NCBI GenBank assembly: GCA_964445195.1 | Contig: CAYUKA010000004.1 | Coordinates: forward strand, 1 to 64,000 | Reading direction: 5' to 3' | DNA length: 64,000 nucleotides | Source: UM-FILTER-47-13 sp964445195 | GTDB lineage: Bacteria; Pseudomonadota; Alphaproteobacteria; Micavibrionales; Micavibrionaceae | Shown: positions 36,644 through 46,022 of the stretch, one piece after another | Layout: each line of letters starts with the position of its first letter | Position numbering within the stretch: the first letter of the stretch is position 1 | Made by a program: the position numbers and the translations under genes | Notes under the pieces: model-generated | What the model saw: the letters and a program-made list of their open reading frames with translations, nothing else | The model's database searches: none | Told to the model about the DNA's origin: nothing

Positions 36644-38788
36644 ATGTTTAATGTATATCGCAAGGAAGTTGACTTTGCGGGCGAAACGCTAATTCTGGAA
36701 ACTGGAAAAGTCGCCCGCCAGGCTGACGGCTCTGTCATGGTAACCTATGGCGGCACCTCGGTGCTTTGTACTGTTGTCGGTGCCAAGGATATCCGCGAAG
36801 GGCAGGACTTTTTCCCGCTGTCGGTTCACTACCAGGAAAAGACTTATGCTGCCGGTAAAATTCCGGGCGGCTTCTTCAAACGCGAAGCGAAACCGAGCGA
36901 AAAAGAAGTGCTGACGTCGCGCCTGATCGACCGGCCGATTCGCCCGCTCTTCCCGAAAGGTTTCCTCAACGAAGTTCAGGTTATCGCGACTGTTGTGGCG
37001 CATGATCTTGAAAATGACCCGGATATTGTGGCCATGATCGGCTGTTCTGCCGCCCTGACCATTTCCGGCATTCCGTTCATGGGGCCGATCGGCGGCGCGC
37101 GCGTTGGCTATATTGACGGCAAATATGTTGTCAACCCGACGCTCCAGCAAATGGAAGACAGCGACCTCGATCTGGTTGTTGCCGGCACGCAGGAAGGCGT
37201 TCTGATGGTTGAATCAGAAGCGCAGGAACTGGACGAAGGCGTTATGCTCGATGCGGTTATGGAAGGATGGAAAGCCTTCCAGCCGGTTATCGGCGCAATT
37301 ATCGACCTGGCCGAAATGTGTGCGAAAGAACCGTGGGACGTTACCGAGACCCCGGCCGAGATCAAAGCCATGGCAGAAGAGCTTAAAGCCGGCTTCGCTG
37401 ATGATGTGGCCAAAGCCTACACGATCAAGGACAAGCTGGAGCGCCTGAACGCCGTCGGTGAAGCGCGCAAAGCCGCAATCGAGAAATTCCTCGACGAAGA
37501 AAAAGGATTGAACGAATCTGTCGTCACGTCCAAATTCAAGGAACTTGAATCCGACGTCGTCCGTGGCGATATCCTTAAAACCGGCAAGCGGATTGACGAC
37601 CGCGATACGAAAACGGTCCGGCCGATCGTCGCCGAAGTTGGCGTGTTGCCGCGCGCCCACGGCTCCGCCCTGTTTACCCGCGGCGAGACACAGGCACTGG
37701 TCGTCACGACACTGGGCACCGGCCAGGACGAGCAGATCATTGACGCTCTTGCGGGCGAATACCGCGAGCGCTTCATGCTGCATTATAACTTCCCGCCCTA
37801 CTCTGTCGGCGAAGCAGGCCGCATGGGCCCGCCGGGCCGCCGCGAAGTCGGTCACGGCAAGCTCGCATGGCGCGCGATCCACCCGATGATGCCTGATGCC
37901 GAAGCGTTCCCGTACACGATGCGCGTTGTGTCGGAGATTACAGAGTCCAACGGTTCAAGCTCCATGGCAACTGTCTGTGGCACCTCGCTGGCGCTGATGG
38001 ATGCCGGTGTACCGCTGGCGAAACCGATTGCCGGTATCGCCATGGGTCTGATCAAGGAAGGCGATGATTTCGCTGTCCTGTCCGATATTCTCGGCGATGA
38101 AGACCATCTCGGCGATATGGACTTCAAGGTTGCCGGTACGCAGGACGGTATCACCAGCCTGCAGATGGACATCAAGATTACTTCGATCACCGAGGAAATC
38201 ATGAAGATCGCGCTGGACCAGGCCAAAGACGGCCGGATCCACATTCTCGGCGAAATGGCCAAGGCACTCGATACCGCCCGCGAAGAAACCAGTTCTTACG
38301 CGCCGCAAATCGTGACGCTGAAAATCCCGGTCGACAAGATCCGTGATGTGATCGGCACGGGCGGCAAGGTCATCCGCGAGATCGTTGAAGAGACCGGCGC
38401 CAAGATCGACATTGATGATGACGGCACGGTCAAGGTCGCCGCCGTTAACCAGGAATCAATCGACCAGGCCGTTGACTGGATCAAGAGCCTGACTGAAGAG
38501 CCGGAGCTGAACGCTGTGTATACCGGCACCGTCGTTAAGGTCGTTGATTTCGGCTGCTTCGTAAACTTCATGGGCAGCCGCGACGGTCTTGTCCATATCT
38601 CGGAGCTTCAGGAAGCCCGCACCGCCAAAACTACAGACGTTGTCAACGAAGGCGACGAGGTTAAGGTACAGGTTATCGGCTTTGACGAGCGCGGCAAGAT
38701 CAAGCTGTCGATGAAGCGCGTCGACCAGGAAACCGGCGAGCTTATCCCGCGCAAGGACAAAGGCGAGAAAAAAGAAGCCAACGGCTAG
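36644..38788 (+). CDS. pnp: Polyribonucleotide nucleotidyltransferase (PNPase)
   Basis: A 714-residue 3'-5' phosphorolytic exoribonuclease and degradosome partner. The first RNase PH domain runs from 1 to about 140, a helical domain to about 300, and the second PH domain holds GRREVGHGKLAWRAI and DILGDEDHLGDMDFKVAGT (active site). KH (KIPVDKIRDVIGTGGKVIREIVEETGAKIDI) and S1 (YTGTVVKVVDFGCFVNFMGSRDGLVHISEL) domains follow. AAAGGA precedes ATG 36644. A bidirectional terminator follows the stop. Confidence 0.97.
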   Translation: MFNVYRKEVDFAGETLILETGKVARQADGSVMVTYGGTSVLCTVVGAKDIREGQDFFPLSVHYQEKTYAAGKIPGGFFKREAKPSEKEVLTSRLIDRPIRPLFPKGFLNEVQVIATVVAHDLENDPDIVAMIGCSAALTISGIPFMGPIGGARVGYIDGKYVVNPTLQQMEDSDLDLVVAGTQEGVLMVESEAQELDEGVMLDAVMEGWKAFQPVIGAIIDLAEMCAKEPWDVTETPAEIKAMAEELKAGFADDVAKAYTIKDKLERLNAVGEARKAAIEKFLDEEKGLNESVVTSKFKELESDVVRGDILKTGKRIDDRDTKTVRPIVAEVGVLPRAHGSALFTRGETQALVVTTLGTGQDEQIIDALAGEYRERFMLHYNFPPYSVGEAGRMGPPGRREVGHGKLAWRAIHPMMPDAEAFPYTMRVVSEITESNGSSSMATVCGTSLALMDAGVPLAKPIAGIAMGLIKEGDDFAVLSDILGDEDHLGDMDFKVAGTQDGITSLQMDIKITSITEEIMKIALDQAKDGRIHILGEMAKALDTAREETSSYAPQIVTLKIPVDKIRDVIGTGGKVIREIVEETGAKIDIDDDGTVKVAAVNQESIDQAVDWIKSLTEEPELNAVYTGTVVKVVDFGCFVNFMGSRDGLVHISELQEARTAKTTDVVNEGDEVKVQVIGFDERGKIKLSMKRVDQETGELIPRKDKGEKKEANG

Positions 38789-38810
38789 ACCTTAATATCC
38801 TGCAGATAAC

Positions 38811-38845
38811 AAAAAGCCCGGCTGTTCATTCCTGCCGGGCTTTTT
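38811..38845. terminator. Bidirectional terminator between pnp and the next minus-strand gene
   Basis: A 12-bp perfect stem AAAAAGCCCGGC/GCCGGGCTTTTT with an 11-nt loop. A runs on one side and T runs on the other allow termination from both strands, serving pnp and the convergent gene. Confidence 0.92.
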
Positions 38846-38851
38846 ATATGC

Positions 38852-39760
38852 CTACCTGTTAAAAGCCACAGGCGCCAAAGGCAGCGCGCGGTAATCGGCC
38901 TCGTAATGGATCTTACCCAGATCATCAAAATGCCCGTCGGGTATTGTCCGGTTCCGCACCGGCGGCGGCTCCTCATCATCTCTTAATATATCGCTCATGC
39001 TTATAGCCCATGTATAATCACTCGCCAGTTCGCCCTCATCTATTAAAAGCTGGTAGATTTGACGCGCCGCCTGCCCGGACTCCGTCCACTCCGGATGGTG
39101 AGTTTGTATGACTTCCATCAAGCCCGCTGCAACTTTCAGATCGCCTCTTGTTTCGGCAAACTGGCTCAAACAATTAAATGCGTCCTGATAAGGCACACTG
39201 GCATATAAAGGATCGGTCAATTGCGATGAAGCGGTGACCTGAATGGCATGGGCATCCAGTTCCAGTTCGATCTGGTAAGCAATTTCGTCTTCTATTACCA
39301 GATTACTCAGAGAGATATAACCACGGAAATATTGTTCCGCGTGATGCAGCTCCTGGTAATTCAATGAAACAAGGCAGCCCATGCTATGTTTTTCATTAAA
39401 AACCATGGTGTTTTCTGCCATATAAAAAGCAGCATCCAATAATCCGTTTGAAAACCCGTTTTCTTCAGGGTTTATGATGCAGACCGTTACATTATTCTCC
39501 ATACCTGTCTGCACCAGGCTCTGGCCGAGAGGCGTCCTGCCAGCGATTGCAAACAGGTCTTTAATTCTCTCGCTGCGTTGATTGTCAACGCTGCCGAGTT
39601 GTTGCAAAGGCACGCAATGATCATGGGCATACGGCACAAGCGCAATGACACCATCATTCAAAACGGGAATATGACTATTTTCCGTACCGGGCATAGTGTC
39701 ATCACCCGCCGGTAACGCCACCAGCGAGGCAGCTATGCATAAAGTGCCCAAATATCTCAT
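38852..39760 (-). CDS. Secreted unknown protein, possible degenerate metallopeptidase fold
   Basis: A 302-residue protein with a short signal-like N-terminus (RYLGTLCIAASLVALPAG). I do not recognise a family with certainty. The middle has LVSLNYQELHHAEQYFRGY followed about 25 residues later by YQIELELDAHAIQVTASSQL. The spacing and the ExDAxAxQV wording recall unassigned alphaproteobacterial zinc peptidases in which an HExxH helix precedes an ExDA helix, but HExxH itself is absent here. ATG 39760 is chosen; GTG 39775 is possible. It converges on pnp across a terminator. Confidence 0.55.
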   Translation of the reverse strand: MRYLGTLCIAASLVALPAGDDTMPGTENSHIPVLNDGVIALVPYAHDHCVPLQQLGSVDNQRSERIKDLFAIAGRTPLGQSLVQTGMENNVTVCIINPEENGFSNGLLDAAFYMAENTMVFNEKHSMGCLVSLNYQELHHAEQYFRGYISLSNLVIEDEIAYQIELELDAHAIQVTASSQLTDPLYASVPYQDAFNCLSQFAETRGDLKVAAGLMEVIQTHHPEWTESGQAARQIYQLLIDEGELASDYTWAISMSDILRDDEEPPPVRNRTIPDGHFDDLGKIHYEADYRALPLAPVAFNR

Positions 39761-39896
39761 ATAATCGTGCTTCACGTTTTTTATAATCCAGATTAAGCGT
39801 TATGTAATATCATAGGGTTGCAAAAAATGCAAAAACCAGCACCACCACCGCAATTCTCTATACCTTGTCTGGAAGACATGATAGGAAACAAGAATT

Positions 39897-40655
39897 ATGA
39901 GTTTAAAACTTCCCCAGATTATCGGCCATCGCGGCGCCTGCGCTTACGCGCCGGAAAATACTATTGAGTCGATCCAGACTGCTGCTGAAATGGGTGTGGA
40001 ATGGGTCGAGCTTGACGTGAAACTGACACAGGACAGCGTCCCGATCATCTTCCACGACGAGACGCTCGACCGCACCACCAACGGCCACGGCCCGGTCGCC
40101 CAGACGCTTTATGACGATATCAGGCAGCTTGAGGCCGGCAGCTGGTTTGCCGACAGCTTTACCGGCGCAGCTGTGCCGACACTGGAAGAGGCCTGTGAAG
40201 CCCTGATTGACCTTAATATGGGCCTGAACCTTGAAATCAAACCCTGCCCAGGCCGGGAGAAGGAAACCGCCGAAGTCGCCCTCGACTACCTGTCACGCAT
40301 CTGGGACGATCACGACCGCCTGCTGATTTCCAGCTTCCAGCATGTCAGTCTGGAAACGGCACTGGACATTGCCGCCGACTGGCACCGCGGCCTTTTGCTT
40401 GGGGGCGATACACCGGACGATATGCCGGAGAACTGGAAAGATCTGGTTGATTACCTTGAATGCGCTACGATCAATCTTGGCACCCGCCTCGTCACACGCG
40501 AAATCATTGAGGATATTATTGATTACGAGAAAGCCGTACTCGTCTACACGGTCAACGACCCTGCCGAGGCGCGCACATTACAAAGCTGGGGTGTGGATAC
40601 GGTCTTTACCGATTCTCCGGACGTTATCCGCGAAAACCTGCTGTCGGTACATTAA
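39897..40655 (+). CDS. ugpQ: Glycerophosphodiester phosphodiesterase (UgpQ type)
   Basis: A 252-residue cytoplasmic GDPD. It splits glycerophosphodiesters to glycerol-3-phosphate and an alcohol. The catalytic region is IIGHRGACAYAPENTIESI with WVELDVKLTQDSVPIIFHDETLDRTTNGHG, giving the metal ligands E and D and both catalytic histidines. NLEIKPCPGRE and VYTVNDPAEARTLQSWGVDTVFTDSPD complete the TIM barrel. No signal peptide is present, which fits UgpQ and not GlpQ. AGGAAA precedes ATG 39897. Confidence 0.93.
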   Translation: MSLKLPQIIGHRGACAYAPENTIESIQTAAEMGVEWVELDVKLTQDSVPIIFHDETLDRTTNGHGPVAQTLYDDIRQLEAGSWFADSFTGAAVPTLEEACEALIDLNMGLNLEIKPCPGREKETAEVALDYLSRIWDDHDRLLISSFQHVSLETALDIAADWHRGLLLGGDTPDDMPENWKDLVDYLECATINLGTRLVTREIIEDIIDYEKAVLVYTVNDPAEARTLQSWGVDTVFTDSPDVIRENLLSVH

Positions 40656-40692
40656 ATAAAAAAAGCCCTGAAAAAACAAAGCGGGTGCATTT

Positions 40693-41508
40693 TTAAGGCG
40701 CATCTGCAGCCGCCTGCAGATTCTCGTGCGGCGGCATGCCAATCGCATTGAACCCGCAATCAACATAGTGGATTTCGCCGGTCACCGCCGATGACATGCC
40801 GGACAGTAGATAAAGCCCGGCCTGGCCTAATTCCTCCAGGCCGACATTACGACGCAGGGGTGCCGTCGCGCCATTATATTTGAAGGTCTGGCGGGCATTG
40901 CCGATCGCTGAACCGGCCAGCGTCCGCATCGGGCCGGCCGAAATCGCATTGACCCTGATATCACCCGGCCCCAAATCAGCGGCCAGATAGCGTACAGAGG
41001 CCTCCAGTGCCGCTTTGGCTACACCCATAACATTGTAGTTCGGCATCACCTTTTCAGCACCGTAATAGCTCAGCGTCAGTGCCGTGCCGCCGTCTTTCAT
41101 CAATCCGGCCGCGCGGCGCATGACGGAGGTGAAGGAATAACAGGAAATATGCATCGACATCAGGAAGTTATCGAGACTGGTATCGACATAACGCCCCTTC
41201 AGTTCCTCCTTATCGGAATAAGCCACGGCGTGAACCAGAAAATCCAGCCCGCTCCACTCTTTTTCCAGTGTTTCGAAAACACTGTCGATTTCACTTTCCT
41301 GCTGCACATCACAGGGCAAGACCAACGTGCTGCCGGTGCTTTCCGCCAAGGGTTTCACACGCTTCAGAATCTGATCGCCCTGATAGGTATAGGCAAGCTG
41401 CGCCCCGGCCTTATGCAGCGCATCGGCAATGCCCCAGGCGATTGAGTGGTCGTTCGCCACCCCCATAATGAGGCCTTTTTTACCGTTCATCAGACTCGTG
41501 CTCGCCAT
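40693..41508 (-). CDS. fabI: Enoyl-[acyl-carrier-protein] reductase (NADH) FabI
   Basis: A 271-residue short-chain dehydrogenase-like enzyme for the last step of fatty-acid elongation. The NADH site is GVANDHSIAWGIADAL; the catalytic tyrosine and lysine are in SYYGAEKVMPNYNVMGVAKAAL. The C-terminal part shows ISAGPMRTLAGSAIGN and EIHYVDCGFNAIGMPP. It lies directly downstream of fabB (5 bp), completing fabA–fabB–fabI. Confidence 0.96.
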   Translation of the reverse strand: MASTSLMNGKKGLIMGVANDHSIAWGIADALHKAGAQLAYTYQGDQILKRVKPLAESTGSTLVLPCDVQQESEIDSVFETLEKEWSGLDFLVHAVAYSDKEELKGRYVDTSLDNFLMSMHISCYSFTSVMRRAAGLMKDGGTALTLSYYGAEKVMPNYNVMGVAKAALEASVRYLAADLGPGDIRVNAISAGPMRTLAGSAIGNARQTFKYNGATAPLRRNVGLEELGQAGLYLLSGMSSAVTGEIHYVDCGFNAIGMPPHENLQAAADAP

Positions 41509-41513
41509 CGCTA

Positions 41514-42761
41514 TCAGCCCTCATACCTTGAAAACGCCAGCGAGCAATTGGTACCGCCAAAACCGAACGAGTTCGACAGCATCGTGTCATGATCAACATC
41601 ATCAATTGTCTCGCGCGCGATCGGCATGTTGCCCGCGCCTTCATCCAGCGCTTCGATATTGATACTCGGCGCGACAAAGCGTTCTTTCATCATCAGCAGG
41701 CTGTAAATCGCTTCCTGCACACCCGTGCCACCAAGGGAATGGCCGGTCATCGACTTGGTCGCGCTGATATAGGGCATGTCTTTCTCTTCGCGATCAACAA
41801 AAACCTCGCGGATGGCATCCAGTTCGGTGATATCGCCAACCGGCGTGCTGGTACCATGCGTATTGATATACGTCACCGGCTTCTCCACCGTGGCCAAAGC
41901 CTGCTGCATGCAGCGCACGGCACCCTCACCGCTTGGCGCAACCATATCGGCACCGTCCGAGGTTGCGCCGTAACCGGTCAGTTCGGCATAAATCTTCGCG
42001 CCGCGGGCCTTGGCATGTTCCAGTTCTTCCAGAACCAGAACGCCGCCGCCGCCGGCAATCACAAAACCGTCGCGATCCTTGTCATAGGCGCGGGCAGCCC
42101 GCTCCGGCGTATCATTATATTTGCTGGACATCGCGCCCATCGCATCAAACAGAACAGACAAGGCCCAGTCCAGTTCTTCGCCGCCGCCGGCAAACATAAC
42201 GTCCTGCTTGCCCCACTGGATCATCTCGGCCGCATTGCCGATACAATGCGCAGAGGTCGAACAGGCTGAGGAAATCGAATAGTTTACGCCCTTAATCTTG
42301 AAATTAGTGGCAATATTCGCGGAATTCGTACTGCTCATGCATTTCGGGACAGCGAACGGCCCTACCCGTTTCGGCCCTTTTTCGCGGGTAATGTCAGCCG
42401 CCGCGACCTGCGCCTTGGTCGACGGGCCGCCGGAACCCATAACGATGCCCGTGCGCTCATGGCTGATTTCGCTGTCTTCAAGACCTGCATCGGCGATAGC
42501 CTGCTCCATCGCTATATGGTTATAAGCCGCGCCATCTCCCATAAAGCGCAGCATACGCTTGTCGATGTGGTCCTCCAGAACAATATCAGGCCGGCCATAG
42601 ACCTGGCTGCGGAAGCCCATTTCCGCATATTCAGGCGCAAAGGAAATGCCCGACTTTCCGGCTTTCAGAGAGTGCAGAACTTCCTGCACCGTATTACCGA
42701 TACAGGACACAATCCCCATGCCGGTGACAACAACACGCCGTAATTGCGGAACATTTCCCAT
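41514..42761 (-). CDS. fabB: 3-oxoacyl-[acyl-carrier-protein] synthase I FabB
   Basis: A 415-residue condensing enzyme. The active-site cysteine is in SISSACSTSAHCIGNAAEMI; the histidines are in NTHGTSTPVGD and GHSLGGTGVQEAIYSLLMM. SNSFGFGGTNCSLAFSRY closes the fold. With FabA it directs unsaturated fatty-acid synthesis. It follows fabA by 27 bp and is followed by fabI. Confidence 0.95.
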   Translation of the reverse strand: MGNVPQLRRVVVTGMGIVSCIGNTVQEVLHSLKAGKSGISFAPEYAEMGFRSQVYGRPDIVLEDHIDKRMLRFMGDGAAYNHIAMEQAIADAGLEDSEISHERTGIVMGSGGPSTKAQVAAADITREKGPKRVGPFAVPKCMSSTNSANIATNFKIKGVNYSISSACSTSAHCIGNAAEMIQWGKQDVMFAGGGEELDWALSVLFDAMGAMSSKYNDTPERAARAYDKDRDGFVIAGGGGVLVLEELEHAKARGAKIYAELTGYGATSDGADMVAPSGEGAVRCMQQALATVEKPVTYINTHGTSTPVGDITELDAIREVFVDREEKDMPYISATKSMTGHSLGGTGVQEAIYSLLMMKERFVAPSINIEALDEGAGNMPIARETIDDVDHDTMLSNSFGFGGTNCSLAFSRYEG

Positions 42762-42788
42762 GTCTGCCCAGCCTCTTTTTCTTAGGAC

Positions 42789-43340
42789 CTAAAGCGCGCG
42801 CGGATTATCGAACAGGCCGACCTTAAGATCCTTGGCCTCATAGATTTTTTCACCGTCAGCGTACATTGTGCCATCGCCAAGGCCCAGCACCAGCTTACGA
42901 TTAATCACACGCTTGATATCAACGACATATTTGACCAGTTTAACGTCCGGCAGGACCTGTCCGGTCAGCTTTAACTCGCCAAGCCCCAGCGCCCGGCCCG
43001 AACCCGGCGCGCCGGTCCAGCCCAGATAAAAGCCCAGCAGTTGCCACAACGCATCCAGCCCGAGGCAACCCGGCATCACCGGATCGCTTTCAAAGTGACA
43101 TTCGAAAAACCACAGATCGGGTTTGATATCGAACTCAGCCTCAATCAGCCCCTTATCATAGGCACCGCCCTCTTCCGCAACATTTGTAATGCGGTCGAAC
43201 ATAAGCATCGGCGGTAACGGTAAACGCGCATTACCGGGGCCAAATAGCTCACCGTGCCCACAAGCAATAATATCCTCATAGGCATAGCTGGATTTTTTTT
43301 CGTGACTCATAGTGGTATTTAAAGCTGCCTGTGCTGTCAT
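42789..43340 (-). CDS. fabA: 3-hydroxydecanoyl-ACP dehydratase/isomerase FabA
   Basis: A 183-residue hot-dog-fold enzyme that dehydrates and isomerises the C10 intermediate, the branch to unsaturated fatty acids. The catalytic histidine is in LWFFECHFESDPVMPGCLG and the aspartate in LGLDALWQLLGFYLGW. ATG 43340 is chosen because AAGGGGG lies just before it; a second ATG at 43310 is possible. It heads the fabA–fabB–fabI operon. Confidence 0.95.
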   Translation of the reverse strand: MTAQAALNTTMSHEKKSSYAYEDIIACGHGELFGPGNARLPLPPMLMFDRITNVAEEGGAYDKGLIEAEFDIKPDLWFFECHFESDPVMPGCLGLDALWQLLGFYLGWTGAPGSGRALGLGELKLTGQVLPDVKLVKYVVDIKRVINRKLVLGLGDGTMYADGEKIYEAKDLKVGLFDNPRAL

Positions 43341-43370
43341 GACACCCCCTTATACGCCTTTAAAAACGGC

Positions 43371-44339
43371 CTAGCAAGAGAGGATTGCCTCATTCGTACA
43401 CACAGACTTATAGGTATCGGTCATGGCCGCCATCGCCAGCGGCTTGGCAATCACCGGCTCGATTTCCGGCACTTCACCGCCGGCCGCAACCGCCAGCATC
43501 CGCCCCGCCGCCTTAGCGCAGGCAACCGCCTGATCGCAGTGATCTTCAAGCTTAATCGCCACAAAAAACCGGCGGCAAATCGGCGACAGGCTGTTGATTA
43601 ACTCATAAGGCGCATTCACATGACAGTCATTCGCCGCCAACCCGAAACGCCAGTCGGTGCCGGCCGGAATCCCGAGGCGCACAGCTTCCTGCGTCATCAC
43701 ATAGGCCACCTGGTCGAGCTTGTCAGGCAGTGACGGGGCCGCAAATAATTCACAAGCATTATGTGACAAGGCCAGTGACCGACCCGCACAGGCGCTCAAT
43801 CCGCTGACACACTCACCCAGCGACCATGATTCATCGCCGATTTTCTGGTCGATCACAATATCGCACAGCTCCTGCGCAGCGATTTCATAGGCCAGACAGC
43901 GGTTGGTACACTCGATAAACACTCTGAAAACCTCGCCGCGCGGCTGGCCGGCGCGCTCAAGACGCAAAAACACATTCTGCGTGACAAACAAAACCAGCTC
44001 ATGGAACTCGTAAGCGCAGTCCAGCCAGTCTTCAAACAGGCATTTGGCCACGGTCCGCCCCTGCTCTGTCTCATAGTCGATAACATAAGGCGGCGGTAAC
44101 ACACCCGCGGCCAACGCCCCAAAATGAGGCTCGGTGCCCAGCATACAGGCAAGCCGGTCATAGCTGGCCATCAGCACCTGATCCGGCTCGTCGAATAACA
44201 GGCAGGTTTCGGTCATGATACCGGCCAGCAGCTGGAGCAATTTCATACCGTCAATATCATGCTCCGCCAACATGGCATGAGACATCAGATGACGATGGAT
44301 GTGGGCCGCAAAATCGGCCTTGTCGACAAGAATAGACAT
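43371..44339 (-). CDS. Unknown 322-residue protein upstream of fabA
   Basis: No family is recognised. The protein is mostly helical and soluble, with many cysteines (ETCLLF, CLAYEIAAQELCD, ECVSGLSACAGRS, NDCHVN, PICRRFF), and it has no signal peptide. ATG 44339 (MSILVDKADFAAHIH) is preferred over an upstream in-frame start because the longer N-terminus looks random. It precedes fabA by 30 bp on the same strand, so it is likely co-transcribed. In many relatives the irr regulator gene occupies this place; this protein is not Fur-like. Confidence 0.65.
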   Translation of the reverse strand: MSILVDKADFAAHIHRHLMSHAMLAEHDIDGMKLLQLLAGIMTETCLLFDEPDQVLMASYDRLACMLGTEPHFGALAAGVLPPPYVIDYETEQGRTVAKCLFEDWLDCAYEFHELVLFVTQNVFLRLERAGQPRGEVFRVFIECTNRCLAYEIAAQELCDIVIDQKIGDESWSLGECVSGLSACAGRSLALSHNACELFAAPSLPDKLDQVAYVMTQEAVRLGIPAGTDWRFGLAANDCHVNAPYELINSLSPICRRFFVAIKLEDHCDQAVACAKAAGRMLAVAAGGEVPEIEPVIAKPLAMAAMTDTYKSVCTNEAILSC

Positions 44340-44430
44340 ATAAGAATCCGAACGAAACCGGAACGGGGGATAAGTAAAAGGAGTGGATAAATCTGTGGAA
44401 AAAGGGCGCAACCGCCCTTACCTGTTCAGA

Positions 44431-44958
44431 CTAATTCAAAAATTCGTCTTCGTAAATGCCCCAAAGGAATTTTCTTTCGACCCAGCCGCGATAACCGCCG
44501 GCGTCGATGCGGCACCATGCGCCGCTGCATTTCTCAACCCCGGCGACAACCAGAGGCTCCAGCCGGGCGGTCAGACGCGCTTCATCATGGCCGCGCTCGC
44601 GCATCGGCACAAGTTCCAGCGCCCCGTCCTGTATAAGGACGCGCCTTTCACCGGACAGCAAAGACTGATGAATCCAGCCCTCCTCGCCGTCAACGCCGCG
44701 CACACGGCGCCAGTTCTCAAATTCCTGCACGATTTCGACCGGCATGCCGTCACGACGGTAAATCCACTTGATCGGGTAGCGGAGCGCCGGACCGGAGCGG
44801 ACATACACCTTATCCGACCGCAACGACACAAAACGCGGCAGCGGCAGCCCCGTGCTGCGGAACCCCTGCACTGCCGCATCGTCTGCAGCAGCCGTTAAAG
44901 GCTGGGCACACAACACAGCGACAGAGAAAACAAATAGTGATAACAAACGGAGCAGCAT
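44431..44958 (-). CDS. SH3-domain exported protein
   Basis: A 175-residue protein with a signal peptide (RLLSLFVFSVAVLCAQPLTAAA). Two bacterial SH3 modules follow: RFVSLRSDKVYVRSGPALRYPIKWIY..NWRRVRGVDGEEGWIHQSLL (about 42–100) and LEPLVVAGVEKCSGAWCRIDAGGYRGWVERKFLWG (about 125–165). The family is common in Alphaproteobacteria; SH3 domains of this type bind cell-wall or periplasmic partners. It is divergent from dusA, with about 90 bp between starts. Confidence 0.85.
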   Translation of the reverse strand: MLLRLLSLFVFSVAVLCAQPLTAAADDAAVQGFRSTGLPLPRFVSLRSDKVYVRSGPALRYPIKWIYRRDGMPVEIVQEFENWRRVRGVDGEEGWIHQSLLSGERRVLIQDGALELVPMRERGHDEARLTARLEPLVVAGVEKCSGAWCRIDAGGYRGWVERKFLWGIYEDEFLN

Positions 44959-45050
44959 GGAAAACTGGACTTTTTGGTTCTTGTTTAGGCATTATAGCGC
45001 TCTTTGTTATGAGAATAAAGAGTCTGGAAGACAAGAGCCACCAAAAGATT

Positions 45051-46022
45051 ATGCACAGCCAAACGACAGATATACAGCCTTACATCGCCGTCGCGCCGAT
45101 GATGGACTGGACGGACAGGCACTGCCGCTATTTCCACCGGCTGCTCAGCCCGCATGTCAGGCTGTTTACCGAAATGGTGACAACCGGCGCGCTGATCCAC
45201 GGCGACCGCGACCGTTTCCTGCGCTTTGACGAGGCGGAACACCCGGTCGCGCTGCAGCTGGGTGGTTCCGATCCGGCCGCCCTCGCCGCCTGCGCGAAGA
45301 TGGGCGAGGATTACGGTTATGACGAGATTAACCTGAATTGCGGCTGTCCCAGCGACCGCGTACAGAATGGCCGCTTCGGCGCCTGCCTGATGAAAGAGCC
45401 GGCGCTGGTCGCCGATTGCGTCGCGGCCATGATTGGTGCCGTCGCCACCCCCGTAACCGTCAAGTGCCGCATCGCCATTGATCATGAAGATGAATTTTCT
45501 TTTTTAAACAGCTTTATAGATCATATATCTAAAGCAGGATGTAAGAGTTTTATTGTTCATGCCCGCAAAGCCTGGCTCAAGGGCCTCAGCCCCAAAGAAA
45601 ACCGGGAAGTCCCGCCACTGCGATATGATATTGTTAATAATATCAAACAGAAACATAATAATCTTCATATCATTTTAAACGGTGGTATTCAGGAAATTGA
45701 TAATATTCAAAAATATCTCAAAATATTTGACGGCGTCATGATCGGCCGTGCCGCCTATCAAAACCCATACCTGTTGGCTAATATCGAACGTACGATCTAT
45801 AAAAGCGGTAACATACTACCGCGTGAAGCCGTCGCGGAAGCGATGATCCCCTATATCGAGCGGCAGGCTGCCCAATACGGCACCCCGGCCAAGTCAATCA
45901 CCCGGCATATGATTGGCCTGTTTCACGGCCAGCCCGGCGGCCGCAAATGGCGGCGGGCGTTGAGCGAACAACGCGCCGTTAAAGAAGCACTGTCTTTCGT
46001 GGAACACAGGCAAGCCGCTTAA
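45051..46022 (+). CDS. dusA: tRNA-dihydrouridine(20/20a) synthase DusA
   Basis: A 323-residue FMN enzyme that reduces uridines in the D loop. Signatures are AVAPMMDWTDRHCRYFHRL, the catalytic-cysteine region DEINLNCGCPSDRVQNGRFGACLM, FIVHARKAWLKGLSPKENR and the FMN loop LNGGIQEI..GVMIGRAAYQNPY. ATG 45051 starts at the usual N-terminus. Two internal stretches, 45484–45556 and 45624–45732, are strikingly AT-rich with A/T-ending codons, while the conserved motifs between them keep the local GC-rich usage; this mosaic suggests recombination. Its stop overlaps the stop of the convergent LysM-like gene by 4 bp. Confidence 0.94.
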   Translation: MHSQTTDIQPYIAVAPMMDWTDRHCRYFHRLLSPHVRLFTEMVTTGALIHGDRDRFLRFDEAEHPVALQLGGSDPAALAACAKMGEDYGYDEINLNCGCPSDRVQNGRFGACLMKEPALVADCVAAMIGAVATPVTVKCRIAIDHEDEFSFLNSFIDHISKAGCKSFIVHARKAWLKGLSPKENREVPPLRYDIVNNIKQKHNNLHIILNGGIQEIDNIQKYLKIFDGVMIGRAAYQNPYLLANIERTIYKSGNILPREAVAEAMIPYIERQAAQYGTPAKSITRHMIGLFHGQPGGRKWRRALSEQRAVKEALSFVEHRQAA

